From positions 2,797-35,322 of the forward strand of contig NZ_NGFP01000072.1 of NCBI RefSeq assembly GCF_002149035.1: DNA of 32,526 nucleotides. The letters run 5' to 3'. A model generated the notes under the pieces. It was given only the letters and a program-made list of their open reading frames with translations. It did not search any database and was not told where the DNA came from. Made by a program: the position numbers and the translations under genes. Shown one piece after another: positions 22,358-30,538 of the stretch (within the stretch, counting starts at the first letter, position 1; every line of letters begins with the position of its first letter). The stretch is from Streptosporangium minutum. GTDB lineage: Bacteria; Actinomycetota; Actinomycetes; Streptosporangiales; Streptosporangiaceae.

Positions 22358-23305
22358 GTGTCTGTGACTCCTGGGATTTACCGACTGCTCGGATGCGCCG
22401 TCATCGCCGTCTCGGTGGCCGCGCTGACTCCGCCCACCGCACACGCCGCCGAGTCCGCGGATCTCACGCTGCCCGACACCCGGGTGACCGTGCGAGAGGA
22501 CCCCGCGGACCCACTGAAAGTCACCTCCTACACCGTCGGCAACGCGGCATACCTGCGCAGGGACGCCGGGTTCGCCAAGCAGGCCGGCTATCAGGAGATC
22601 ACTGTGGGGCCCAAGGGGGGCATAGCCGTCGCGGTCCCCACCTCCTACAGCGGGGGACGCGACTCGGTGCTCCTGGCCGATCTGGTCGCCAACAACAGCA
22701 CCAAGATCCAGACGGTCGACAAGCCGCTCGTCGCCAAATTCGCCCACTGGACCCGCAACGGCGGAAAGGCGGTCCTGACCGTCCAGCGGAAGAACGGCAC
22801 GGCCTGGGAGACGACCGGCTTCGTCGTCGTCGACGCGACGGCGAAGACCGCCCGGCGGGTGAACGTGACGGGGGTGGACCGGACCGCGAGGTTCCGCTGG
22901 AGTCCCGACGGGGCCGACGTGGTGGCCGGCTACCAGGGCGGCACCCGCTTCTACGGCCAGGACGGGGCGGTCCGGCGCACCCTGCTCAAGACGGGGGTCC
23001 CCGCCGGCGGCGAGGACGTGTTCTCCCCCTCCGGGAAGGCCCTCATGACCTGGTGCCCGGTGACCTACACCGAGCACGTCTGCCTCTGGGACCGCACCTC
23101 GGGCAAGCTCGCGGCCAAGGTGAACGTCCAGCCGAAGGCCCTGCTGGGCTGGTGGGACGACAAGCACTTCCTCGCCGTCGTGCCCAGCGCCGGCTCCTAC
23201 CGGGTCGCCGTGGTCGATCTCAAGGGCAAGGCCGTGCGGGTGCTGGCCGCCATCTCCGCCGAGGACTGGGCCAAGAAGCTCTATCTCAGCTACACCCGCA
23301 GGTGA
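22358..23305 (+). CDS. Secreted beta-propeller-like (PD40/WD40-like) protein
   Basis: A 315-residue precursor. Residues 1-30 are a signal peptide ('LLGCAVIAVSVAALTPPTAHA', cleavage after AHA). The rest is a series of beta repeats with WD40-like/PD40 signatures: 'ARFRWSPDGADVVAGY', 'EDVFSPSGKALMTW', 'CLWDRTSGKLAAKV', 'LLGWWDDKHFLAVVP', 'YRVAVVDLKGKAVRVL'. At this length it would form one propeller of about five to seven blades. It has no enzymatic motif, so a binding or surface role is the most that can be inferred. The GTG start has no Shine-Dalgarno but a TAAAAT hexamer six bases before it. A 16-bp perfect hairpin follows the stop, so the gene is monocistronic. Confidence 0.85.
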   Translation: MSVTPGIYRLLGCAVIAVSVAALTPPTAHAAESADLTLPDTRVTVREDPADPLKVTSYTVGNAAYLRRDAGFAKQAGYQEITVGPKGGIAVAVPTSYSGGRDSVLLADLVANNSTKIQTVDKPLVAKFAHWTRNGGKAVLTVQRKNGTAWETTGFVVVDATAKTARRVNVTGVDRTARFRWSPDGADVVAGYQGGTRFYGQDGAVRRTLLKTGVPAGGEDVFSPSGKALMTWCPVTYTEHVCLWDRTSGKLAAKVNVQPKALLGWWDDKHFLAVVPSAGSYRVAVVDLKGKAVRVLAAISAEDWAKKLYLSYTRR

Positions 23306-23308
23306 CGG

Positions 23309-23348
23309 CCCGATCCGGTACGGCAGGCGCCCGCCGTACCGGATCGGG
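23309..23348 (+). terminator. Perfect 16-bp hairpin terminator
   Basis: Arms 23309-23324 (CCCGATCCGGTACGGC) and 23333-23348, perfectly complementary, 8-base loop AGGCGCCC. It starts 4 bp after the stop at 23305. Confidence 0.85.
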
Positions 23349-23375
23349 AGGCCCGGCCCCGGCGGACGGGATGTC

Positions 23376-23490
23376 CACCGGACGGGCACGGCCCTCACGG
23401 AGCGGGGCGTGCCTCACGGGACAGGCGGGGGCCTCACGGCGTGGAGCGTGCCCACCGGGCGGGAGCCTTGCGGAACGGGACGCGGGCGCG
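23376..23490. repeat. Degenerate ~20-bp tandem repeat between terminator and groES-like gene
   Basis: CTCACGG recurs about every 20 bp (near 23395, 23414, 23434), with related CCACCGG and CTTGCGG units on either side, each followed by G-rich sequence ending in GTGC or GGGC. The tract fills the convergent gap between the propeller-like gene and the groES-like gene. Confidence 0.55.
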
Positions 23491-23493
23491 GGC

Positions 23494-23814
23494 CTACAGG
23501 TAGAGGCCGGTGCCGTTGTCGGTCTGCGGGGTGGCGATGGCGTGCAGGTCGCGTTCGCGCATGACGAGGTAGAGCTGGCCGTGGACCTCGACCTCGTACT
23601 GGTCCTCGGGATTGAACAGGACCTTGTCGCCCACCTTCACCGCCCGGACGTTCGCGCCCGCACCGCAGACCTCGCCCCAGACGAGCCGGTTGGCCATCTT
23701 CACCGTCGCAGGGATGACGATGCCCGCCGTGCTGCGCCGCTCCTCTGACTCATGCTCGACCTTGACCATGACGCGGTCGTGGAGCATCTGAATCTCGAAC
23801 TTCGGGTCACCCAC
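23494..23814 (-). CDS. GroES-like co-chaperonin (Cpn10 family), not linked to groEL
   Basis: A 106-residue Cpn10-fold protein. The roof/mobile-loop region reads 'HESEERRSTAGIVIPATVKM', keeping the hydrophobic GIVI tripeptide that docks to GroEL. The core strands are 'MLHDRVMVKVE', 'LVWGEVCGAGANVRAVKVGD', 'KVLFNPEDQYEVEVHG' and 'LYLVMRERDLHAIA'. Classical GroES is 95-100 residues; this one has a ~12-residue tail and belongs to the second, stand-alone GroES-like type found in actinobacteria. No groEL is nearby. The GTG start at 23814 has no Shine-Dalgarno but TAAGCT six bases upstream. An ATG at 23787 (residue 10) could also start. Client or partner unknown; it may dock a GroEL encoded elsewhere. 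Confidence 0.9.
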   Translation of the reverse strand: MGDPKFEIQMLHDRVMVKVEHESEERRSTAGIVIPATVKMANRLVWGEVCGAGANVRAVKVGDKVLFNPEDQYEVEVHGQLYLVMRERDLHAIATPQTDNGTGLYL

Positions 23815-23820
23815 AGCAGA

Positions 23821-23826
23821 AGCTTA
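23821..23826 (-). promoter_or_regulatory. -10 element of the groES-like gene, leaderless promoter
   Basis: TAAGCT on the minus strand, six bases before the GTG at 23814, placing the transcription start on the G of GTG. Confidence 0.45.
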
Positions 23827-23877
23827 TGGGACCGGCGGGGCCGCGCCGGCTGATCCCGGCACGCGGACCGTCCGGAC

Positions 23878-23905
23878 GGGGCGCCGCGACCGCTCGGGGC
23901 GCCCC
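23878..23905 (-). terminator. Hairpin after the exo/endonuclease/phosphatase gene
   Basis: GGGGCGCC (23878-23885) and GGCGCCCC (23898-23905) with a 12-base loop, 2 bp after the stop at 23908. No U-tract. Confidence 0.55.
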
Positions 23906-23907
23906 GC

Positions 23908-24906
23908 CTAACGCGCGGTCCCGGGGATCTCCAGCTCGGCGAACACGGCCTTGTGGTCGGTGCCGGGGACGCGGTGGACGCCGAACGACCGGATCGCGAG
24001 CCGCGCGTCGGCGAACACGTGGTCGAGGGTTACCCCGGGGACCGGCTCCCAGCCCTGCTGGGGCCAGGTCGGAATGAGCCCCCGCCCGGTGACGTCGGCG
24101 GCGTCGCGGTAGCCGGTGGCGAGCAGATCCCGCATGATCGCGTGGTCGAGGGTGGCGTTGAAGTCCCCGGCCAGGATCCGGTACGGCCCGGCCCCGGCCT
24201 TCGGCAGCGCCCGCAGGCCCTGGGCCCAGCAGGCGGCCTTGTAGTCGAACCGGGGCGCGCAGGGGTGGACCGAGACGATCTGGAGGTTCTGCTCCGGCGC
24301 GACGGCCACGGACTGGCGGAAGTTGCCGTAGTCGATCGCGGCCTGGTCCGCGCGCAGGGGGAAACGGGCGTAGATCCCGGAGCCCCAGACGCCCGGGGTG
24401 GGCTCGCCGACCATGTGGGGGAGGGCCTTGCGGATGCCGGCCGCCTCCAGGCGTCCGGCCGCCTCGGGGGTGAGCTCCTGAAGGGTGAGGATGTCGGGCT
24501 TGAGCCGTACGACGAGGTCCATGATCGTTTTGGTGTCCGCGCCGCCGCGCGCGAGGTTGGAGGCCAGTACGCGCAGCGCGGTCCCGCCGGGTGCGGGGGC
24601 CGGGTCGGCGAAGGCCCGGGGGAGCACCGCCCACGCGAACGCCCCCATGACGACCAGGCCGGCCACGCCCGCCGTCCAGCGGCGCAGGGACAGGGCCAGC
24701 AGCAGGGCGACGACCGAGGCCGCCGCCACGTAGGGCGTGAACGCGGCGAGCTGGATCCACCGGAACCCGGCGTCCCATCCGGTCGTCCGGAGCACCGCCC
24801 AGGCCGCGAAGGGCACCAGCATGATCCAGATCAGGACGGTGATCCAGCGCCGTCGGCGCGGGCGCCCGGCGGGAGGGGGCGTACTGGAGATCGTTTCCGT
24901 GGTCAT
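23908..24906 (-). CDS. Membrane-anchored endonuclease/exonuclease/phosphatase-family protein
   Basis: A 332-residue protein. Three N-terminal transmembrane helices span about residues 21-40, 53-72 and 80-98, followed by an extracytoplasmic EEP domain. EEP motifs are visible: N117 ('ASNLARGG'), E144 ('TLQEL'), 'VSVHP', D248 and N250 ('GDFNAT'), 'TLDHVF' and D317-H318 ('GTDHKAV'). These are the metal and phosphate-binding residues of DNase I-like phosphodiesterases. Secreted members act on DNA, phospholipid or sphingolipid head groups; the substrate is not readable. The ATG at 24906 is preferred; an upstream in-frame ATG at 24996 has a Shine-Dalgarno but would overlap the start of the divergent DUF885 gene and add 30 low-complexity residues. 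TAGCGT lies 8 bases before 24906. Confidence 0.88.
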   Translation of the reverse strand: MTTETISSTPPPAGRPRRRRWITVLIWIMLVPFAAWAVLRTTGWDAGFRWIQLAAFTPYVAAASVVALLLALSLRRWTAGVAGLVVMGAFAWAVLPRAFADPAPAPGGTALRVLASNLARGGADTKTIMDLVVRLKPDILTLQELTPEAAGRLEAAGIRKALPHMVGEPTPGVWGSGIYARFPLRADQAAIDYGNFRQSVAVAPEQNLQIVSVHPCAPRFDYKAACWAQGLRALPKAGAGPYRILAGDFNATLDHAIMRDLLATGYRDAADVTGRGLIPTWPQQGWEPVPGVTLDHVFADARLAIRSFGVHRVPGTDHKAVFAELEIPGTAR

Positions 24907-24980
24907 TCCGCCGGACGCTACCGTCTCGGGGGGCGCGGGTGAAGGGCCTGAGGCGGTGCCCGGCCGGCGGGGGGGCGGAG

Positions 24981-24986
24981 TAGGCT
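24981..24986 (+). promoter_or_regulatory. Probable -10 element of the DUF885 gene
   Basis: TAGGCT, eight bases before the ATG at 24995, giving a leader of 0-2 bases. On the other strand TAGCGT (24920-24915) stands eight bases before the divergent ATG at 24906, so the 88-bp spacer has a symmetric promoter layout. Confidence 0.35.
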
Positions 24987-24994
24987 CACCCGAC

Positions 24995-26608
24995 ATGACG
25001 GACCTCTCCCCTGACCTGGTCGGCGACTATCTCGACTGGTACCTCGGCGCCCACCCCGTCCACGCCGCCCTCTCGGGCGCCGAAGGGTACGACAGGACTC
25101 TGGGCGACTTCACCGAGACGGGCATCCTCGCCCGGGAGCGGGAGTCGAGGCGCTGGCTGGAGCGGTTCCGGGAGGCAGGGGAGCCCGGAGACTTCGAGGA
25201 CATGATCGACCACGAACTGATCATGTCCACGCTCCGCGGCGGCCTGGCCTACGAGACCTGGCCCGCCTGGCGGCGCGACCCCTCCGTCTACCTGGGGCCG
25301 ATCTTCGGCTCGATGTTCGGCCCGTTCCTGCACCGGCTGTCCTCCGAGGGTGAGCTGGTCGAGGCGGCCGTCGCGCGGCTGGCCGAGGTGCCGGACGTCA
25401 TCGCGGCCTGCCGTACGAACCTGGACCCGGCGCTGGCGGCCCCCTTGCTGGTCGAGCGGGGCCTGGGCCAGGCGCGGACGGCCCGGCGCTTCCTCACCGA
25501 GACGGTCCCCGGCCTGGTCGCGGACGAGACCCTGCGTGCCCGGCTGGCCGCGGCGGCCGAGCCCGCGGCGGCGGCCTTCGACGGGCTCGTGGAGTTCCTG
25601 GAGGGCTTCCGGGCCACCGGCACCTGGCGGATGGGCGAGGAGCTGTACTCCACGCTGCTGCGTGAGCGGGAGATGCTCGGTTACGGAGCCGACGAGCTGC
25701 TCAAGCGCGGCCAGGAGGCCTACGACGAGCTGGACGCCCAGATGCGCGAGGTCGCCCGGCGGCTGCCCGGCGGCTCCGACGACTGGCACGCGGCCGTGAT
25801 CGGGCTCCAGGACGACCACGCGCCGACCCTGGAGGACATGCGGGCCGAGTACGACGCCGAGACCGAGCGGGCCAGGAGGTTCGTGCGCGAGCACGGGCTG
25901 GTGACGTTCGCCGACGGCGAGGAGTGCCGGGTGGTGCCGTCGCCGGAGTTCCAGCGGCCCATCCTCGCCGTCGCCTCCTACCTGCAGCCCCCGCCGCTGT
26001 CCACCTCCCGGATCGGGCACTTCTTCGTGCCGTTCACCCCGGCCTCCTTCACCGGGGAGCAGGTGCGCCAGCGGCTGCGCACCAACGCCAGGGCCCAGAT
26101 GCCCTCCATCGCCGTCCACGAGGCCTATCCCGGCCACCACTGGCACCTGTCCTGGATGGCGGGCAACCCGCGCCGGGCCCGCAAGCTGTTCCGCACGCCG
26201 TACTTCGCCGAGGGCTGGGCCCTGTACGTCGAGAAGGTCATGCGAGAGCAGGGCTACTTCACCACCCCCGCCCAGGAGCTCGCCCACCTGGACTTCCGCC
26301 TATTCCGGGCGGCCCGCATCATCGTGGACGCCTCGCTGCACTGCGGTGACATGAGCGTCGAGCAGGCCGAGGAGTTCATGACCACCAAGTCCTCGCTCAC
26401 CCCCGGCACGGCCAAGGGCGAGGTCAACCGCTACTGCGCCTGGCCCACCCAGGCCCCCTCCTACCTGACCGGCGCCCTGGAGATCGACCGCATCCGCGCC
26501 GACTACCTGGCCGCGGGCCGCGGTGACCTGCGCACCTTCCACGACACCCTGGCGGGATCCGGAGGCCTCCCTCTGGGACTGGCCCGTCGGGTGGCTCTGG
26601 AAGGCTAG
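24995..26608 (+). CDS. DUF885-family putative zinc metallopeptidase
   Basis: A 537-residue cytoplasmic DUF885 protein, related to gluzincin-type peptidases. The metal motif HEAYPGHH is at 375-382 (H375, E376, H381/H382), and the likely third ligand glutamate is E406 in 'FAEGWALYVE'. The helical N-terminal region ('YLDWYLGAHPVHAALSGAEG', 'LREREMLGYGADELL') and the C-terminal 'KSSLTPGTAKGEVNRYCAWP' are typical. The family is thought to include carboxypeptidase-like enzymes acting on peptides or acyl-amino acids; no specificity can be read. There is no Shine-Dalgarno, and a TAGGCT hexamer lies just upstream. The M20 peptidase follows with a 4-bp gap, so the two are co-expressed. Confidence 0.88.
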   Translation: MTDLSPDLVGDYLDWYLGAHPVHAALSGAEGYDRTLGDFTETGILARERESRRWLERFREAGEPGDFEDMIDHELIMSTLRGGLAYETWPAWRRDPSVYLGPIFGSMFGPFLHRLSSEGELVEAAVARLAEVPDVIAACRTNLDPALAAPLLVERGLGQARTARRFLTETVPGLVADETLRARLAAAAEPAAAAFDGLVEFLEGFRATGTWRMGEELYSTLLREREMLGYGADELLKRGQEAYDELDAQMREVARRLPGGSDDWHAAVIGLQDDHAPTLEDMRAEYDAETERARRFVREHGLVTFADGEECRVVPSPEFQRPILAVASYLQPPPLSTSRIGHFFVPFTPASFTGEQVRQRLRTNARAQMPSIAVHEAYPGHHWHLSWMAGNPRRARKLFRTPYFAEGWALYVEKVMREQGYFTTPAQELAHLDFRLFRAARIIVDASLHCGDMSVEQAEEFMTTKSSLTPGTAKGEVNRYCAWPTQAPSYLTGALEIDRIRADYLAAGRGDLRTFHDTLAGSGGLPLGLARRVALEG

Positions 26609-26612
26609 TGGT

Positions 26613-27869
26613 ATGTCCGACAACGAGGCGAGGGTGCTGGACGCCCTGGACGAGGCGGAGACGGTCCGGCTCCTGGCCGAGCTCGTGCGGGTGCCGAGCG
26701 TGACCGGCACCGACGCCGAGTCCGATCTGCAGCACCGCTGCGGAAGTCTGCTCACCGAGGCGGGGCTGGACGTCGACGCCTGGAAGCTCGACCTCGACGC
26801 GCTCCGGGCCGCTCCGGGGTTCCCCGGCACGGAGGCGCCGCGCGGCGAGGGCTACGGGGTGGTCGGCGTCACCGAGGGCGAGGGCGTTCCCGCGCTCGTC
26901 CTGCAGGGGCACGTGGACGTGGTGCCGACCGGCGACCTGGCCAGGTGGCAGGGGGGCGACCCCTTCGGCGCCCGGATCAGCGGCGACGTCCTGCACGGCA
27001 GGGGCGCCTGCGACATGAAGGCGGGGCTGGCGGCGAACCTCGCCGTCGTCGCCGCCCTCCGCAGGTCCGGGGTGCGGCTGGTCCGGCCGCTGGCCGTGCA
27101 CTGCGTGGTGGGGGAGGAGGACGGCGGCCTGGGCGCGTTCGCGACCCTGGCCCGCGGCCACCGGGGCGAGGCAGCGGTGATCACCGAGCCGACCGGCGGG
27201 GCGGTCATCGCCGCCGCGGCGGGCGCGCTGACGTTCCGGATCGAGGTCGCCGGGCGGGCGGCCCACGGCGCCACCCGCTACGAGGGCGTCAACGCGCTGG
27301 AGGTCTTCTGGCCGGTCTTCGAGGCGATCAGGCGGCTGGAGGCCGACCGCAACCGCGACCCGGACCCGATCTTCGACGGCAACCCGCTGCCCTATCCGAT
27401 CGAGGTCGGGACGGTCCGCGCGGGTGACTGGGCCAGCAGCGTGCCGGACCTGCTCGTCGCCGAGGGCCGTCTCGGGGTCCGTCTGGACGAGGATCCCGCC
27501 GAGGCGCGCCTCGCCCTGGAGGGCGCGATCGCCGAGATCGGCCACCCGTGGCTGCGCGAGCATCCCCCGGCCGTCACCTGGCCCGGCGGCCAGTTCGCGA
27601 GCGGGCGGCTGCCGGCCGGACACGAGCTGCTGGACCAGGTCGCCGCGGCGGTGGCCGACGTGACCGGGACCCGCCCCGCCGAGACGGCCGCGCCGTACGG
27701 CAGTGACCTGCGCCTGTACGCCGCGGGCGGCATCCCGGCCCTGCACTACGGGCCGGGTGACGTGCGACTGGCCCACGCCCCGCGCGAGCAGGTCGACCTG
27801 CGCGAGCTCCGGGACGTCACCCGGGCGCTCGCCCTGCTGGTCCTGCGCCGCTGCGGGGTCCGGGACTGA
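26613..27869 (+). CDS. M20-family metallopeptidase (ArgE/DapE/ACY1-related)
   Basis: A 418-residue di-zinc hydrolase of the M20 family. First ligand H100 and neighbouring D102 lie in 'LVLQGHVDVVP', the bridging D134 in 'GRGACDMKAG', the catalytic/ligand pair E168-E169 in 'VVGEEDGG', a further acidic ligand in 'VITEPT', and the last His, H388, in 'RLAHAPREQVD'. The lid/dimerisation domain ('FRIEVAGRAAHGA') lies between. M20 members deacylate N-acyl amino acids or cleave dipeptides; ArgE-like deacetylase is the likeliest class, but not proven. The ATG at 26613 has GGAAGG upstream and begins 4 bp after the DUF885 stop. Product pairing with a DUF885 peptidase suggests stepwise peptide or acyl-amino-acid breakdown. 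Confidence 0.92.
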   Translation: MSDNEARVLDALDEAETVRLLAELVRVPSVTGTDAESDLQHRCGSLLTEAGLDVDAWKLDLDALRAAPGFPGTEAPRGEGYGVVGVTEGEGVPALVLQGHVDVVPTGDLARWQGGDPFGARISGDVLHGRGACDMKAGLAANLAVVAALRRSGVRLVRPLAVHCVVGEEDGGLGAFATLARGHRGEAAVITEPTGGAVIAAAAGALTFRIEVAGRAAHGATRYEGVNALEVFWPVFEAIRRLEADRNRDPDPIFDGNPLPYPIEVGTVRAGDWASSVPDLLVAEGRLGVRLDEDPAEARLALEGAIAEIGHPWLREHPPAVTWPGGQFASGRLPAGHELLDQVAAAVADVTGTRPAETAAPYGSDLRLYAAGGIPALHYGPGDVRLAHAPREQVDLRELRDVTRALALLVLRRCGVRD

Positions 27870-27909
27870 GCGTCCGGGGTCCGGGCGTGCGATGGTGAGT
27901 CCGAAAAGC

Positions 27910-27921
27910 TACCTGTAGGTA
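27910..27921 (+). promoter_or_regulatory. Dyad upstream of the penicillin acylase-family gene
   Basis: TACCT-gt-AGGTA, a perfect 12-bp inverted repeat 67 bp upstream of the GTG at 27988. It may be an operator in the 118-bp spacer after the M20 gene. No clear -35/-10 pair is seen. Confidence 0.35.
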
Positions 27922-27987
27922 ACCGAAGTCACATGAGTTCGCCTCACAATCGATGATGCGTCACTTGTGCGATGAAAGGTCACCTCT

Positions 27988-30519
27988 GTGCGGATTGCGC
28001 CATTTGCTCGACTGTCCCGTCCGCTGCGCTGGCTCGCGCGGGTCCTCACCGCCGTTCTCGTCCTGGCGATCGTCCTCGCCGGGACCGTGACCTGGACGGT
28101 CCGCCGGTCCTTCCCGCAGCTCGCCGGGGAGGTCGCGCTCCCGGGGCTGGGGGCCGCCGTGACCGTCTACCGTGACGCCCAGGGCATCCCGCAGATCTAC
28201 GCCGACACCCCCGCCGACCTGCTCAAGGCGCAGGGCTACGTGCACGCCCAGGACCGCTTCTGGGAGATGGACTTCCGCCGCAAGACCACCGCCGGCCGCC
28301 TGTCGGAGATCTTCGGCTCCTCGACCACGGACGTCGACAAGGTCGTCCGCACGCTCGGCTGGCGGCGCACCGCCGAGGCCGAGCTCGCCGTGATCAGGCC
28401 CGAGACCCGGCAGGCCCTGGACGACTACGCCGCCGGGGTCAACGCGTGGATGGCCCAGAACGACGGCTTCGCCGAGAGAAGCCTCGAATACGGCGTGCTC
28501 AAGCTGACCAACGGCGGCTACGAGCCCGAGCCGTGGAGCCCGGCCGACTCCCTCGCCTGGCTCAAGGCGATGGCCTGGGACCTGCGTTCCAACATGGGCG
28601 ACGAGCTCGACCGGGCGCTCGTCGCGGCCCAGGTCCCGGCGGAACGCGCCGGCCGGCTCTTCCCCGAGTACCCCTTCGACCGCCACCAGCCGATCATGGC
28701 CACGCCGGCCGCGACGGAGGGCAGGCCCGCCGCCGGCCAGGCCGTCGGCGCGGCGGACGCGCTCGCCCGGGTGGCCGAACTCGTCGACGCGGCGCCGTCC
28801 CCGTTCGGCACCGGGGGCGGCGACTCCGCCGGGATCGGCTCCAACTCCTGGGTGGTGGGCGGCGCCCACACCGCCACCGGCAAGCCGCTGCTCGCCAACG
28901 ACCCGCACCTCGGCCCCCGGATGCCGTCGATCTGGTACCAGGCCGGCCTGCACTGCCGTACGCCGAGCGCGGCCTGCCCCTACGACGTGACCGGTTACAC
29001 CTTCGCGGGCCTGCCCGGCGTGGTGATCGGCCACAACGCCAGGATCTCCTGGGGCTTCACCAACCTCGGCCCCGACGTCACCGACCTGTACCTGGAGCGG
29101 ACCAGGGGCGACACCGTGGAGGTCGCCGGCGAGTGGAGGCCCATGGAGGTCCGCACCGAGCAGATCAAGGTCGCGGGCGGCCCGGCCATCGACCTGAAGG
29201 TCCGCACCACCGCGCACGGCCCGATCATCTCCGACGTGCTCGGCGACGCCCGCCGGGCCGTGCCCGGAGCCGTGGCGAACCTGGGCCGGACGGCCGGCGG
29301 GGCGGCGGACGGCATGGAGGTCGCGCTCCGCTGGACCGCGCTCGACCCTGGCCGTACGGCTGACGCCATCCTGCTGCTCAACCGGGCCGGGAACTTCGAG
29401 CAGTTCCGCGAGGCCGCGTCCTTCTTCGAGGCCCCCGCGCAGAACCTGATCTACGCCGACGTGGACGGCAACATCGGCTACCAGGCCCCGGGCAAGATCC
29501 CGGTGCGGGCCGGGGGCGACGGCCGCTGGCCCGCGCCCGGCTGGACCGGGAAGCACGAGTGGACCGGCTTCATCCCCTTCGAGAAGCTTCCCCACGTCTA
29601 CAACCCGCCCGAGGGTTACATCGTCACCGCCAACAACGCGGTGACGCGTCCCAGCGAGGACCTGTTCCTGACCACCGACTGGTCCTACGGCTACCGCTCC
29701 CAGCGCATCGCCGACCGGCTGAAGCAGGAGATCGGCAAGGGGAAGATCACCGCCGAGACCATGGGGCGGATCCAGATGGACGACCACAACGGCCTGGCCC
29801 CGGTCCTCCTGCCGCACCTGCTGCGCGTGGGGGTCCCGAACGGCACGCTCCAGGGCTGGGACGCCGGGCAGGGCCGCGACTCGGCCGGGGCCGCCTACTT
29901 CAACGCGGTCTGGCGGCACCTGCTCAGACGCGCCTTCGAGGACGAGCTGACCGGCGGCGCCCGGCCGGGCGGCGGCGACCGGTGGTACGAGGTCGTCCGC
30001 TCGCTGCTGGAGCGGCCCGCCGACCCGTTCTGGGACGACGTGCGCACCAAGGACCGGGCCGAGGGGCGCGACGACATGCTGAAGGCCGCCATGGCGGACG
30101 CGGACGCCGAGCTGCGCGAGCTGCTCGGCGACGACCCCGGGGAATGGAAGTGGGGCGACCTGCACACCCTGGAGCTGACCCACGAGACCTTCGGCACCAG
30201 CGGCATCGGGCCGATCGAATGGCTGTTCAACCGCGGCCCGCTGCGCACGGCCGGCGGCAAGGACACCGTGAACGCCACCGGCTGGGACGCCACCGAGGGG
30301 TACGGGGTCAACTGGGTGCCGTCCATGCGGATGGTCGTGGACCTGGCGGATCTGGACCACTCGTGGTGGATCAACCTGACCGGCGCGTCCGGCCACGCCT
30401 TCCACGCCAACTACGACGACCAGGCCGCGCTCTGGGCGGACGGCGGGTTGACCCCGATGCGCTCCACCGAGCAGGCCGTACGGCGAGACGCCGCCGACAC
30501 CCTCACGCTGAGGCCGTGA
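27988..30519 (+). CDS. Penicillin acylase-family Ntn hydrolase (N-acyl hydrolase)
   Basis: An 843-residue precursor of a secreted or membrane-anchored amidase. Residues about 20-45 are a hydrophobic signal/anchor after an Arg-rich start. The alpha chain (about 46-284) begins 'VTVYRDAQGIPQIYA' and contains 'ADLLKAQGYVHAQDRFWEM'. Autoproteolysis is expected between G284 and S285 in 'GSNSWVVGG', making S285 the N-terminal nucleophile of the beta chain. Later landmarks are 'LANDPHLGPRMPSIWY', 'GLPGVVIGHNARISWGFTN', 'GYIVTANNAVT' and the C-terminal 'WWINLTGASGHAFHANYDDQ'. The family cleaves penicillins, acyl-homoserine lactones or other N-acyl amides; the natural substrate is not readable. GAAAGG lies 8 bases before the GTG. 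It ends 19 bp from the convergent ABC ATPase gene. Confidence 0.93.
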   Translation: MRIAPFARLSRPLRWLARVLTAVLVLAIVLAGTVTWTVRRSFPQLAGEVALPGLGAAVTVYRDAQGIPQIYADTPADLLKAQGYVHAQDRFWEMDFRRKTTAGRLSEIFGSSTTDVDKVVRTLGWRRTAEAELAVIRPETRQALDDYAAGVNAWMAQNDGFAERSLEYGVLKLTNGGYEPEPWSPADSLAWLKAMAWDLRSNMGDELDRALVAAQVPAERAGRLFPEYPFDRHQPIMATPAATEGRPAAGQAVGAADALARVAELVDAAPSPFGTGGGDSAGIGSNSWVVGGAHTATGKPLLANDPHLGPRMPSIWYQAGLHCRTPSAACPYDVTGYTFAGLPGVVIGHNARISWGFTNLGPDVTDLYLERTRGDTVEVAGEWRPMEVRTEQIKVAGGPAIDLKVRTTAHGPIISDVLGDARRAVPGAVANLGRTAGGAADGMEVALRWTALDPGRTADAILLLNRAGNFEQFREAASFFEAPAQNLIYADVDGNIGYQAPGKIPVRAGGDGRWPAPGWTGKHEWTGFIPFEKLPHVYNPPEGYIVTANNAVTRPSEDLFLTTDWSYGYRSQRIADRLKQEIGKGKITAETMGRIQMDDHNGLAPVLLPHLLRVGVPNGTLQGWDAGQGRDSAGAAYFNAVWRHLLRRAFEDELTGGARPGGGDRWYEVVRSLLERPADPFWDDVRTKDRAEGRDDMLKAAMADADAELRELLGDDPGEWKWGDLHTLELTHETFGTSGIGPIEWLFNRGPLRTAGGKDTVNATGWDATEGYGVNWVPSMRMVVDLADLDHSWWINLTGASGHAFHANYDDQAALWADGGLTPMRSTEQAVRRDAADTLTLRP

Positions 30520-30538
30520 CCGCGCGGCACCCGGAGCG

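Noticed and set aside
27961-30405. 814-codon minus-strand open frame opposite the penicillin acylase gene
   Set aside because: Antisense shadow of a well-supported gene, with composition typical of wrong-frame translation.
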